DNA from: Lachnospiraceae bacterium
Lineage (GTDB): Bacteria; Bacillota; Clostridia; Lachnospirales; Lachnospiraceae
Length of the DNA stretch: 64,000 nucleotides
Assembly: GCA_910575555.1 (NCBI GenBank)
Contig: CAJTFX010000013.1
Location: 1-64,000 of the forward strand
Reading direction: 5' to 3'
The notes below the pieces were generated by a model. It worked only from the letters and a program-made list of their open reading frames with translations, made no database searches and was not told where the DNA came from. The position numbers and the translations under genes are program-made. Position 1 is the first letter of the stretch. Each line of letters starts with the position of its first letter. Below are positions 16,552 through 30,563 of the stretch, one piece after another.

Positions 16552-17796
16552 ATGAAGAGAAAAAGAAATTTATGGCTTCCGGCTTTTTGCCTGTTGACAG
16601 TGGCATTGGCCGGATGTCAGCAGGCAAATTCTGACTCTTCTGAATCAGAGCAGTCCTCCGATACCGGCACAGTGAATCTTACGGTATGGAGCGCTGAGGA
16701 GGATCAGGAGCTGTTAAGTCAGATTATTGAAGGATTTAAAGAACAATATGATGGAGAGGCAGATTTTCAGATTACCTGGGAGCCTCAGGGGGAAAGCCAA
16801 TGCACCAACGCGCTGATGGGGGATCTGGAAAACGGCGCGGATGTGTTCGCCTTTGCAGATGATCAGCTGAGCACTCTTGTGGCGGCGGGCGCTTTAGAAC
16901 CGGTGGAAAATGGGGAGACGCTGCAGCAGTCCCACCTGCCGGAGGCTGTTTTGGCGGCTTCGGTAAACGATGTTCTTTACGCCTATCCTCTCACGGCGGA
17001 CAATGGATATTTTCTTTATTATAATAAACAGTATATCTCAGAGGAAGATGCCAAATCCTGGGATCGTATGCTTGAAATTGCAGCAGGGCAAAATAAAAAA
17101 GTTTTTATGGACTGGTCGTCCGGGTGGTATGTATATTCCCTGTTCGGCAATACTGGGCTTACCTTAGGGCTCAATGACGACGGTATCAGCAATTTCTGCA
17201 CCTGGAATGATACAGAGGGAGATATTAAAGGAATTGATGTGGCCAATGCCATGGTAAATATGGCGAAGAATCCAGGATTTCTCAGCACAGATGACGCAGG
17301 ATTCCTGGAGGGGCTTCAGAATGGTTCTGTGATTGCCGGCGTCAGCGGCATATGGAATGCATTGGCAGTAGAAGAAGCATGGGGCAATGGATACGGCGCA
17401 GCCAAACTTCCTGTTTATGCCTGTGCCGGGCAGCAGGTGCAGATGGCTTCTTTTTCCGGCTATAAACTTATCGGTGTCAATGCCTATTCCGAAGAAAAAG
17501 AGTGGGCGGCCAAACTGGCGGAATGGATTACCAATGAGGAGAATCAGAAGCTGCGTTTCAGCCTGCGGGGCCAGGGGCCTTCTCATATTAATGCCGCGGC
17601 TTCTGAGGAGGTTCAGAGCTCTCCTGCCATCACGGCGCTGCTGGAACAGTCAGAATTTTCTTTTCTGCAGCGTATCGGCGGTAATTTCTGGGAGCCGGTT
17701 ACAGCATTTACAACGGAAATCCTTGCAGGAAGCCCGTCAGGCAAAAGCGTCCAGGAACTTCTGGATGACATGGTCACAGGAATCACAGCTCCCTGA
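16552..17796 (+). CDS. Extracellular sugar-binding-type lipoprotein without cognate permease
   Basis: This is a family-1 (MalE-like) solute-binding protein tethered outside the membrane. The signal peptide ends in lipobox ALAGC (Cys22). A serine-rich linker is followed by VNLTVWSAEEDQELL and the usual SBP lobes (for example YAYPLTADNGYFLYYNKQYI). I start at ATG 16552 (MKRKRN) after GGAGTG rather than at the in-frame ATG 16498, because it gives a clean signal peptide. No permease or ATPase gene is adjacent. Instead a chemoreceptor follows 88 bases later, so it may feed ligand to that receptor or to importers encoded elsewhere. Confidence 0.85.
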   Translation: MKRKRNLWLPAFCLLTVALAGCQQANSDSSESEQSSDTGTVNLTVWSAEEDQELLSQIIEGFKEQYDGEADFQITWEPQGESQCTNALMGDLENGADVFAFADDQLSTLVAAGALEPVENGETLQQSHLPEAVLAASVNDVLYAYPLTADNGYFLYYNKQYISEEDAKSWDRMLEIAAGQNKKVFMDWSSGWYVYSLFGNTGLTLGLNDDGISNFCTWNDTEGDIKGIDVANAMVNMAKNPGFLSTDDAGFLEGLQNGSVIAGVSGIWNALAVEEAWGNGYGAAKLPVYACAGQQVQMASFSGYKLIGVNAYSEEKEWAAKLAEWITNEENQKLRFSLRGQGPSHINAAASEEVQSSPAITALLEQSEFSFLQRIGGNFWEPVTAFTTEILAGSPSGKSVQELLDDMVTGITAP

Positions 17797-17884
17797 CAAA
17801 AGGTTTTCTGCCAGGCCGTAGCTGTCGAAAGAATCTCCACGGATTCTCAGAAATGTGTATGTATCATAAGGAGTGACAGATATC

Positions 17885-19468
17885 ATGAAAAATATCAGTT
17901 TAAAGCATCGCTTGATTATCCCAATCGCCCTTCTGGGCCTTGTAGCCCTGTTATCAAACGTTCTGTCCATTATTAATATCCGCAATGTGAATGCCAGCGC
18001 TTCCAATATTGCAGATAACTATATGAACCAAAAGAGCCAGCTGGCCAGGATCTGCCAGTCCTCAATGGATATTCATAAAATGGCTTTAAGCCATATTGTT
18101 GCCACAGATTACAATACGATGATTGATCTGATACAGCAGATTAAGGAGGAGGAGGGACTTCTGGATGAAATGCTTTCAGAGTATGAAAGCCATGTTTTGC
18201 CAGAGGAGCTTCCCATGTACGAATCACTTTTGTCTGATTATGAGTCCTTCAAACATGCCCTGGTTGATCTGGTCTGTGCCAGCGCAAGCCGCAAGACACA
18301 GGATGCCTATGCTCTTGCCAACGGGGATGTGGCGTCCTTTGCCGGTTCCATGGAGGCAGATATTGACGCGTTGGATGCTTCTATCAGCCAGCAGACGAAA
18401 GAGGCCAGAGCGCGTCTCTCTGCGGTGTATTCTCTTTCCCTGGCTGTAGGTACGGCCGCAGCCGCAGCCTGCATATTGTTGGTGTTTACAGACTTCCGGC
18501 TGATTACCCGCTATGTTGTAATTCCCATTAAGAGCATGTTAAAAACCATACAGGAAAGCTCCGGACACATTAATGGCATGACAGGCGAAGTGTTAAAGCG
18601 GACACGGGCCTCCAAGAAAAATGCCTCCGGGCTTTCTAACTTTGCAGAACACCTCTCTTCTACCTTCCAAGAGGTGGCCGGCAACGTATATTCCATCAAT
18701 GAGGGAGCTGAAAATATGCGCCAGGAAGTACATACCATTGCAGAGGAATGCGGGGCTATTACGGCCTATACCGCCCAGATGAATACCCGTGCAGACAGTA
18801 TGCAGCAGTCTGCCCAGAGAAGCGCGGAGATTACCAATGCTAAGATGGACGAGATTCTGCGTTCCTTAAACGACGCCATTCAGAAAAGCAAAAGCGTCAA
18901 TAAGATTCATGCTCTGACCGGCGACATTCTTTCCATTGCCCAGCAGACGCAGCTGATTGCGCTAAACGCTTCTGTGGAAGCCTCCAATGCAGGGGAAGCG
19001 GGAAAGGGCTTTGCCATGGTGGCCAGGGAGGTTCGGGAGCTGTCCAATTCCAGCCATGAAACAGCCAATCGGATTCAGGAGATCAACACGGTAGTGATTG
19101 CCGCTGTGAATAATCTTACGGAAAATGCCCAGCAGCTTGTGGATTATATGAGCCGGTCTGTTCTGAAGGATTTTCAGTCTTTTGTGCAGTCCGGAACCCA
19201 GTATAAAGAGGATGCCGCCTATATTCGCCAGACAATGGATGAATTCTATGAGAGAACGGAAAGGCTGAAGCATTCCATGTCCGGCATTGCGGATTCTATC
19301 AGCACTATCACAAAAGCCATAGATGAAGGAGCGGGTGAAGTCACCGGTATGGCAGGCAGTACCAGAAGCCTTGCCGATGATGTGGAGGATATTACAAAGC
19401 AGATGGGCGCCAACCAGGAAGTGGTAGAAAGATTAAAGAAAGAGACGGTCGCCTTTGATCATCTGTAA
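17885..19468 (+). CDS. Methyl-accepting chemotaxis protein
   Basis: This is a transmembrane chemoreceptor that signals to CheA/CheW. TM1 is near residues 9-30. A short four-helix-type sensor region of about 150 residues follows, TM2 is near 185-205, and the cytoplasmic coiled coil runs to the end. The hairpin tip reads [23 protein letters not shown] near residue 355, slightly divergent from the usual QTNLLALNAAIEAARAGE. I start at ATG 17885, 11 bases after AAGGAG; a GTG at 17873 overlaps that RBS. It is probably co-transcribed with the upstream lipoprotein. Confidence 0.9.
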   Translation: MKNISLKHRLIIPIALLGLVALLSNVLSIINIRNVNASASNIADNYMNQKSQLARICQSSMDIHKMALSHIVATDYNTMIDLIQQIKEEEGLLDEMLSEYESHVLPEELPMYESLLSDYESFKHALVDLVCASASRKTQDAYALANGDVASFAGSMEADIDALDASISQQTKEARARLSAVYSLSLAVGTAAAAACILLVFTDFRLITRYVVIPIKSMLKTIQESSGHINGMTGEVLKRTRASKKNASGLSNFAEHLSSTFQEVAGNVYSINEGAENMRQEVHTIAEECGAITAYTAQMNTRADSMQQSAQRSAEITNAKMDEILRSLNDAIQKSKSVNKIHALTGDILSIAQQTQLIALNASVEASNAGEAGKGFAMVAREVRELSNSSHETANRIQEINTVVIAAVNNLTENAQQLVDYMSRSVLKDFQSFVQSGTQYKEDAAYIRQTMDEFYERTERLKHSMSGIADSISTITKAIDEGAGEVTGMAGSTRSLADDVEDITKQMGANQEVVERLKKETVAFDHL

Positions 19469-19558
19469 TTCCCAGAGCATTTTACAAACATGCTATAGGG
19501 GAACACAGAACCGTCGGCGCCGTCCCGGTATTAACTGCCGTCTGATACAGTTAAATCC

Positions 19559-20572
19559 TTATGAATACTGACACAGAAATTCTGCAATCAATTCGATGCA
19601 GTCTTTCACATCTTTTTTATCTGCAACTTCCGCAGGGGTATGCATATAGCGCAGGGGAATGGATACCAGTACAATGGGAATTCCCTGATTGGTAAAATGA
19701 ATTTTATCTCCATCGGTATAGGTCAGGCCGCTGGCTGCCTCTGTCTGGATGGAAATGTTTATCTTTTTGGCGCATTCTTCCATTTTCCGGTTTAAATTCC
19801 GGGTGACTGTGGGGCTGTTGCAGAGAACAGGGCCGCCTCCCAACCGAACCGTTCCTGCTTCCGGAGTTTCTTTATCTCCGTAGTCGCTGCAATAGGTAAC
19901 GTCTACAATCACTGCAAGACTGGGATTGATTCTGGAGCTGCACCAGCAGGCGCCGTTTTTGGTGGTTTCCTCTCCTACTGTGGCCGCGGCATAGACGCCT
20001 GCGGCGCATCCCTTTTCTTTGGCCCTGCGGAGGGCCTCCATAATAATGAAAACACCAAGCCTGTCATCTAAGGCCCGGGCAGTGAACCGGCCGTTTATCA
20101 TAGGGCGGATCTGGGTGTCCAGGGTTACGGCGTCTCCTAAAGATACCTGGGTCAATGCTTCTTCTTTTGTATCTGCGCCGATATCAATGAGAAAATCCTT
20201 GGCTGCCAGTTCTTTGTTTTCAAAGAGCTCCCGTCTTGCTTCCACGGCGCCGTAGACAATGCCGTGTTCTGTGCATATCTGAACCTGCTGTCCCGGGTAG
20301 GTAAAGGGGATAATGCCGCCCCGGTTTACCACCTGGAGCCGTCCTTTTTCTGTGATATTTGAGATAATTGCCCCGATTTCATCTGCATGGGCCGACAGCA
20401 TAATCTTTGTGCTGCTTTCCGGATTCAGAATGCAGATAAGGTCTCCGATTTCATCCTGCTGTATAATGTCTGCACAGTCTTTCATGCAGGATTTTACGAT
20501 ATCCTGCACCGGGCCTTCGCAGCCGGATACAGAGATTTTGTTTAATATATCAGTTAAAAATTTTTCATTCAT
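19559..20572 (-). CDS. M42-family aminopeptidase
   Basis: This is a cytosolic dinuclear-zinc/cobalt aminopeptidase that forms large tetrahedral dodecamers and trims short peptides. The metal and catalytic residues are visible: HAD (His62, Asp64), ARALDDR, the catalytic EE pair in AATVGEETTKNGA, D in VIVDVTY, and the final His in RYMHTPAEVAD. The length, 337 residues, is normal. It lies 60 bases downstream of the lacI-type gene on the same strand, at the end of the glycan operon. This may mean that the operon handles glycosylated peptides. Confidence 0.92.
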   Translation of the reverse strand: MNEKFLTDILNKISVSGCEGPVQDIVKSCMKDCADIIQQDEIGDLICILNPESSTKIMLSAHADEIGAIISNITEKGRLQVVNRGGIIPFTYPGQQVQICTEHGIVYGAVEARRELFENKELAAKDFLIDIGADTKEEALTQVSLGDAVTLDTQIRPMINGRFTARALDDRLGVFIIMEALRRAKEKGCAAGVYAAATVGEETTKNGACWCSSRINPSLAVIVDVTYCSDYGDKETPEAGTVRLGGGPVLCNSPTVTRNLNRKMEECAKKINISIQTEAASGLTYTDGDKIHFTNQGIPIVLVSIPLRYMHTPAEVADKKDVKDCIELIAEFLCQYS

Positions 20573-20631
20573 TTCAGTCTGTCCTCTTGTTGTTCTGCTC
20601 TGCCTGAAGATTTGCGGGAGCGCGCAAAAGG

Positions 20632-21639
<1,008 letters not shown>

Positions 21640-21680
21640 TTACACTCCATGATTAATAATGTGAAACATGGTTTTGATCG

Positions 21681-21700
21681 TTTCATAGCTCACTATGAAA
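21681..21700. promoter_or_regulatory. Candidate operator of the LacI-family gene
   Basis: TTTCATAG-CTCA-CTATGAAA is a perfect palindrome of two 8-bp arms around four bases, about 48 bp before the regulator's start codon. A second weaker pair, GAAAC/GTTTC, lies just beside it at 21663-21684. The position suggests autoregulation. Confidence 0.5.
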
Positions 21701-21776
21701 GACAAAAACTCACCACAATTCTAACACATTTATTGTGGGTTTACAAGTACGGCAAAAGCTGCAAAGCAGGGATACG

Positions 21777-22415
21777 TTAACCTGTCACTTTTTTCAGATC
21801 GGAAAATGTATTCAGGTTCCAGGTGGCAAGGCCGCAGGAGGCGGCGTCTCCGATGGCGGCGCATTCCATACCGCCTGCAATGGCTGCCTGAAGGCCTGCT
21901 TCGGCATCCTCCACCACAAGACAGTCCTCTGGTTTTTCTCCCACAAACTGGGCGGCTTTCACGAATACTTCCGGATCTGGTTTGGAATTTGTAATATTAT
22001 TTCCGTCAGAAACCGCGTCAAAGTAATCTCCCAGGCCCAGCTGGTTCAGGATAAAGCCTGCATTTTTACTGGAAGAGCCGATGGCCAGTTTATGGCCCTG
22101 GCTCCTCAGCGCGTCCAGGGTTGTTTTCACTTCATCGGACAGGTCTGTTGGACTCATGTTTTTCAGAAGTTCTTTGTAAACTTCGTTTTTCCTGGCGGCG
22201 TAGGTTATTTTGTCCTGTTCGCTCATAACGCCGTCGTAACGCTCTAAGATAATTTCAAAACTTTCCATGCGGCTTACGCCCCGCAGCCGGTTGTTAATGG
22301 TTTCATCGAAATAAATATTAAGTTCATCTGCCACCTGTTTCCAGGCCAGATAATGGTATTTGTCGGTATGGCAGATCACTCCGTCTAAATCAAAAATAAT
22401 TGCTCGGTATCTCAA
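21777..22415 (-). CDS. pgmB: Beta-phosphoglucomutase (HAD family)
   Basis: This enzyme converts beta-glucose 1-phosphate to glucose 6-phosphate, the step after a GH65 phosphorylase. The motifs are complete: the nucleophile segment FDLDGVICHTDKYHYLAWK (Asp8, Asp10), SSSK (motif II), KPDPEVFVKAA (motif III Lys) and VVEDAEAGLQAA (motif IV). The length, 212 residues, is normal. It sits in the same operon as GH65, three genes upstream of the M42 gene, confirming that the phosphorylase product is beta-Glc-1-P. Confidence 0.94.
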   Translation of the reverse strand: MRYRAIIFDLDGVICHTDKYHYLAWKQVADELNIYFDETINNRLRGVSRMESFEIILERYDGVMSEQDKITYAARKNEVYKELLKNMSPTDLSDEVKTTLDALRSQGHKLAIGSSSKNAGFILNQLGLGDYFDAVSDGNNITNSKPDPEVFVKAAQFVGEKPEDCLVVEDAEAGLQAAIAGGMECAAIGDAASCGLATWNLNTFSDLKKVTG

Positions 22416-22462
22416 TATTATGCGCTCCTTCTATAAATAGTTCTTAAAAACAATGTTCAAGC

Positions 22463-23329
22463 TTACAGTTCCGGTTCTGGCTGTGCGTCCGCCAGATTTG
22501 AGACAATCACGGCTGCAAGGATAATCACGCATCCGCAGATCATCCGCAATGTCACCTGCTCATGAAGAATCAGGATGGAAAAAATGGTTCCGAACACAGA
22601 TTCCATGGACAGGATAATGGCGGCTTTTGTTTCATCTACATATCTCTGGCTGGCAGTCTGCAAAAGATAGCAGAAAGCGGTGCTGATAACGCCAAGGTAA
22701 AGGACGCTGAGCCAGCCCTGGGCGGTTACGTGAAATTCAGTTTCCCCAAACAGGAACAGGCTGACAACGGACAGAAGAACTGCCGTCAGCATCTGCACGA
22801 AGTTCAGTACCACAGCCCGGTATTTTTTTACAAATTCACTGGTGAAAAAGATTTGGAAGGCGAAGCCCACCGCACAGACCAGCGTCAATGCGTCTCCGAG
22901 GCCCAGAGACAGGTTTTTTTCCAGGGACAAAAGTCCTACTCCAAAAATGGCCATTACTGCTCCGGCGATGCTTTTCATACTGATTTTTTTCTTTAAAATC
23001 AGAAATGCAATAAAGGGCACCATAACCACGTTTAAGGCGGTCAGAAATGCATTTTTGGAGGGTGTGGTGTATTGAAGCCCTACAATCTGGAAGGCAAAAC
23101 CTACGAAAAGTGCACATCCCATCAGGATGCCGGCCCGGAGTTCTTTGAAGTCGATGCCTTTCAGCTCCCGGATGCTTGCGCCGCCCATCAAAATAGTGGC
23201 CAACAGAAACCGGATTGCCATAATCTGAAAGGGCCGAAGGCTTTTCAGGGCCATATCGCTGGCCACAAAGCCTCCTCCCCAGATAACAGTAACGGCAATC
23301 AGGCCGGCAATTGCAAGATATTTTTTCAT
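22463..23329 (-). CDS. EamA/DMT-superfamily transporter
   Basis: This inner-membrane permease has ten predicted helices formed from two EamA repeats (about residues 8-140 and 150-280). Motifs include VIWGGGFVASDMALKSLRPF near the N-terminus and the second-repeat ISTAFCYLLQTASQRYVDETKAAIILSMESVFG. Members usually export amino acids or metabolites. Its place between pgmB and the GH65 gene is unusual for a pure sugar operon and might mean export of a by-product such as an amino acid. The specificity cannot be read. Confidence 0.88.
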   Translation of the reverse strand: MKKYLAIAGLIAVTVIWGGGFVASDMALKSLRPFQIMAIRFLLATILMGGASIRELKGIDFKELRAGILMGCALFVGFAFQIVGLQYTTPSKNAFLTALNVVMVPFIAFLILKKKISMKSIAGAVMAIFGVGLLSLEKNLSLGLGDALTLVCAVGFAFQIFFTSEFVKKYRAVVLNFVQMLTAVLLSVVSLFLFGETEFHVTAQGWLSVLYLGVISTAFCYLLQTASQRYVDETKAAIILSMESVFGTIFSILILHEQVTLRMICGCVIILAAVIVSNLADAQPEPEL

Positions 23330-23360
23330 GATTTTAACCTTCCTTTCAGTAAAATATATT

Positions 23361-25685
23361 TCATGTGTCTGCTTTTTGGGCTTTTACGGCTGTTCCATGG
23401 ACAAAGATATCCATTTCTTTTCCCTCCAAAAGGGTGATATCCACATGCTGTTCGGCGTCAATGTGGATTTCAAGCCAGCTTTGGGGGCAGTGAATCCGGA
23501 ATGTCAGGCCCTTCCACTCTTTGGGCAGCCTGGGATTGATGTGCAGCCTTCCTGCATCGTCTGTATACAAGCCTGCAAAACCAAAGACTACGGTCTGCCA
23601 CACGCCTCCGGCATTCGCCGCATGGATGCCTTCTCTTGTGTTGCCCTGGAGATCCACCAGGTCTAAAAAGGCCGCCCGGCGCAGATAACGGTAAGCTTTG
23701 GATGCGTCGCCCACTTTAAGACCCATAATAGCATAAATACTGGGGCTAAGGGAAGAGCCATGCATGGTTCGTTTTTCATAATAGCTGTAATTCAGCCGCG
23801 CCGTCTCTTCGTCAAATTCTTCTCCCAGAAGATGCAGAAGCATAACCACATCGGCCTGTTTGATAATCTGCGTCTGGCTTGTCTTTGTGGTTTTTAAGGC
23901 TTCTGGCCGGATGGGCCAGTCGTTTTCGTCGTATTTGTCAATAAGGACTTCCTTTAAGTTGAAATAGCCTTCAAACTGCTCCAGAAGCTGGGTGCCCTCT
24001 TTTTTGGGAAGATAAATTTTCTCCTGAACCTGCTGCCAGGAAGCGATCTCTTCTTTGGTCAGGCTAATCTTGTCGGCAAGAAGCCGGTAGTCCCCGGGGT
24101 GTTCTTTTTCTAAGGATTCTGCCAGGGCAATCACATAGCGCAGGTTCCACCTTGCCAGATAATTGGTGTAGACGTTGTTGTCCACCGGTTCGTGCCATTC
24201 GTCGGGGCCTGTGACTTTGTGGATTTCGTAGCGGTCTTTTTCCTCGATATACTGGCAGCGGCTCATCCAGAATCTTGCGGTTTCCATCAGAATTTCCGCG
24301 CCCATATCCAGCAGGAAGCCGGTGTCTTTGGTGATTCTCACATAATTGGCGATGCCGAATGCCACGGCTGCGGTAACGTGATGCTCATAGTCTGCAACGT
24401 AACAGCGGTAACAGGTGCCGTCCGGCTCAATGGTCCAGTCCGGGCATTGTTCGGTACCGTCGTCTGCAGATTCCCAAGGGTACTGGGCTCCCTGAAAGCC
24501 GTTTTTGGCGGCATTTCCCCGGGCTGCGTCCAGCAGATGGTAACGGTAGGTTTCCAGCCTGCGGGCTTTTTTGGGAAACGTATAGGCGAAAAACGGCAGC
24601 ATGAAAAGTTCCGTGTCCCAGAATGCGTGTCCGCCGTACTCTTCGCCGTGGAGAAGCTTGGCGCCGATATTTACATGGGAGTCAGATTCACTGGCAGTAT
24701 TCATCAGATGGAACACATTAAAGCGGATGGCTTTATTCAGTTCCTCATCCCCGTCAATCTGAATGTCCGCTTCTCTCCAGAGGGACAGACAGGCGTTCTG
24801 GTGCAGTTCAAATTCCGCTTCAAAGCCTGTTTCAAGAAAATCTTTCATTTCTTTTTGGATGGTTTCTTTTAATGCTTCTTTTGCCGCTTCCCGTTGGGTA
24901 TAAATAACGGCATATTTGGTAAGCTCCGCAGTTTCCCCCTGGCTTGCGTCATAGTCCAGAAATTCCACAGCCTGTTCCCCGAAATCATGGAATACATGGG
25001 TTTTGACTGCATCCTTTTGATTCTGCATTACCTGAACCAATGCTCCGCAGCCCTCATGGAGATGATTGTCTCTGGTTGCAACCTCCAGGTATGCGCCTGT
25101 TTCATCCAATGCTTCATTTTTCGTCAGGTAAGTATGCTTTACCTTGAACCGGGGTGCGTCGCAGAAGTTTATAACGGTTCCGTCAATGATATTTTCGATT
25201 TCAATAATTCCGCTGTAGTTTAAAGGCATCACATACATCCGGACTGCCATCCGGTGCACATGGGCCCGGCTGATAAAACGCACGGTCTCCACTCTGGTTT
25301 CCCGGCCTTTCCGATCCCGGAGGCAAACGCTTTTTAAAAGGCAGCCTTTCTGCATATTCAGCGCCCGGGTAAAGGAAAGAATTTCACAGTTCTCAATGCC
25401 GATTAATTCTTTTTCCACATAGAGCCGGAGAGTCAGCCAGTTGGGCATATTTGCCAGCTCCCGCATAAATGTTTCTGATTTGTCAAAGACGCCGTTGATA
25501 TAAGTGCAGGGAATACTTCTTACAGTGCCCTCTTCATGGCTTCCCCTGGTGCCCAGGTATCCGTTGGTCAAACAGAACAGGCTCTCGTATTTGAGGTTTT
25601 CATAAGGATTGTAATTGTCCTGTGCAACCATCCACTGACCGCTGCTTAAATATCCCTGAAGTTTTTCTGAAAATTGAGTGTTCAA
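23361..25685 (-). CDS. Glycoside hydrolase family 65 disaccharide phosphorylase
   Basis: This intracellular inverting phosphorylase cleaves an alpha-glucoside with phosphate to give beta-glucose 1-phosphate. An N-terminal beta-sandwich (about residues 15-270) precedes the (alpha/alpha)6 catalytic barrel with GGHAFWDTELFMLPFFAYTFP and the general-acid segment TGPDEWHEPVDNNVYTN (Glu near residue 494). KQADVVMLLHLLGEEF is also present. The PDEWHE/VDNN pattern looks closer to the kojibiose/nigerose/trehalose side than to maltose phosphorylases, but the acceptor is not certain. The length, 774 residues, is normal. It works with PgmB and the GH2 enzyme of the operon. Confidence 0.88.
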   Translation of the reverse strand: MNTQFSEKLQGYLSSGQWMVAQDNYNPYENLKYESLFCLTNGYLGTRGSHEEGTVRSIPCTYINGVFDKSETFMRELANMPNWLTLRLYVEKELIGIENCEILSFTRALNMQKGCLLKSVCLRDRKGRETRVETVRFISRAHVHRMAVRMYVMPLNYSGIIEIENIIDGTVINFCDAPRFKVKHTYLTKNEALDETGAYLEVATRDNHLHEGCGALVQVMQNQKDAVKTHVFHDFGEQAVEFLDYDASQGETAELTKYAVIYTQREAAKEALKETIQKEMKDFLETGFEAEFELHQNACLSLWREADIQIDGDEELNKAIRFNVFHLMNTASESDSHVNIGAKLLHGEEYGGHAFWDTELFMLPFFAYTFPKKARRLETYRYHLLDAARGNAAKNGFQGAQYPWESADDGTEQCPDWTIEPDGTCYRCYVADYEHHVTAAVAFGIANYVRITKDTGFLLDMGAEILMETARFWMSRCQYIEEKDRYEIHKVTGPDEWHEPVDNNVYTNYLARWNLRYVIALAESLEKEHPGDYRLLADKISLTKEEIASWQQVQEKIYLPKKEGTQLLEQFEGYFNLKEVLIDKYDENDWPIRPEALKTTKTSQTQIIKQADVVMLLHLLGEEFDEETARLNYSYYEKRTMHGSSLSPSIYAIMGLKVGDASKAYRYLRRAAFLDLVDLQGNTREGIHAANAGGVWQTVVFGFAGLYTDDAGRLHINPRLPKEWKGLTFRIHCPQSWLEIHIDAEQHVDITLLEGKEMDIFVHGTAVKAQKADT

Positions 25686-25721
25686 TGGGGTCTCCCTTCT
25701 TTATTTTCATAAATGGTATTT

Positions 25722-29601
<3,880 letters not shown>

Positions 29602-29602
<1 letters not shown>

Positions 29603-30537
29603 CAGCGTTTCCCTCCCCGTTTTGATTTTTTGCCTTTTTTCGCCACGCCGCCGGCTTCTGATTCATAGAATACCCATGCGGAGGATGACTTAAATACCAG
29701 TGCGGTAAGTACCAGGATGATAAGGAACATTACCCATGCGTTGGCGCTTGCGTATCCCAGCTTATGGTGCTTGAATGCGTTGTTGTATGTATAGAGGCCG
29801 TAGAAATAAGTGGATTTCAAAGGCCCGCCGCCGGTCAGAAGCATTACCAGTGTCACCTGCTGGAAGGAACTGATAATGGAGGTAATCAGGTTGAACAATA
29901 TGGTCGGCGTAATAATCGGAAGGGTAATGCTGAAAAACTGCCTTGCCGGGTTGGCGCCGTCAATGGTGGCTGCTTCGTATACGTCAATGGGGATATTTTT
30001 AATATCCGTGTAAAATATCAGCATCATGCTTCCTACGCCGAATGCGCTGGCGATAATAACTGCCAGAATGGCCCAGGCCGGGTCTACTAGCCATTTGGGG
30101 CCTTCAATGCCAAGCAGGGACAGAAGATAATTCAGAACGCCGTAATCTCCGTTTAATATCCATCCCCAGAGAATGGATACTGCCACCCCTGATATAACCG
30201 TTGGGATGTAGAATATCGTACGGAAAATCTTTACGCCTCTTACCGGCTGTGTAATCAGCATTGCCAGAAATAATGCAATAATCATGTTCAGCGGTACAAA
30301 GATGGCCGCATATTTCAAACTGATGATCAGTGATTTGGAAAACTGTTTGTCGCTGGTAAACATTTCAATATAATTGCCAAACCCCACAAATTTCGGGTCT
30401 GCCGCCAGGGGCCAGTCGAAGAAACTCATAACCAGAGAGAATATCAACGGGCCGATGGTAAATACAAGAAAGCCGATGATCCATGGCAGAATAAAGAGAT
30501 ACGGAATCGCTTTCCTGGAAATTCGTTTTTGCTTCAT
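29602..30537 (-). CDS. Carbohydrate ABC transporter permease, MalF type
   Basis: This is the second membrane subunit of the CUT1 importer. Six helices are predicted, with the EAA motif VYEAATIDGANPARQFFSITLPIITP. The C-terminus is strongly basic (AKKGKKSKRGGKR). It lies 26 bases after the binding-protein gene and is coupled to the MalG-type partner. The 311-residue length fits compact MalF proteins without the large periplasmic insert. Confidence 0.94.
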
Positions 30538-30563
30538 CCCTCAATCCCTCCTATCGGGCTAAT

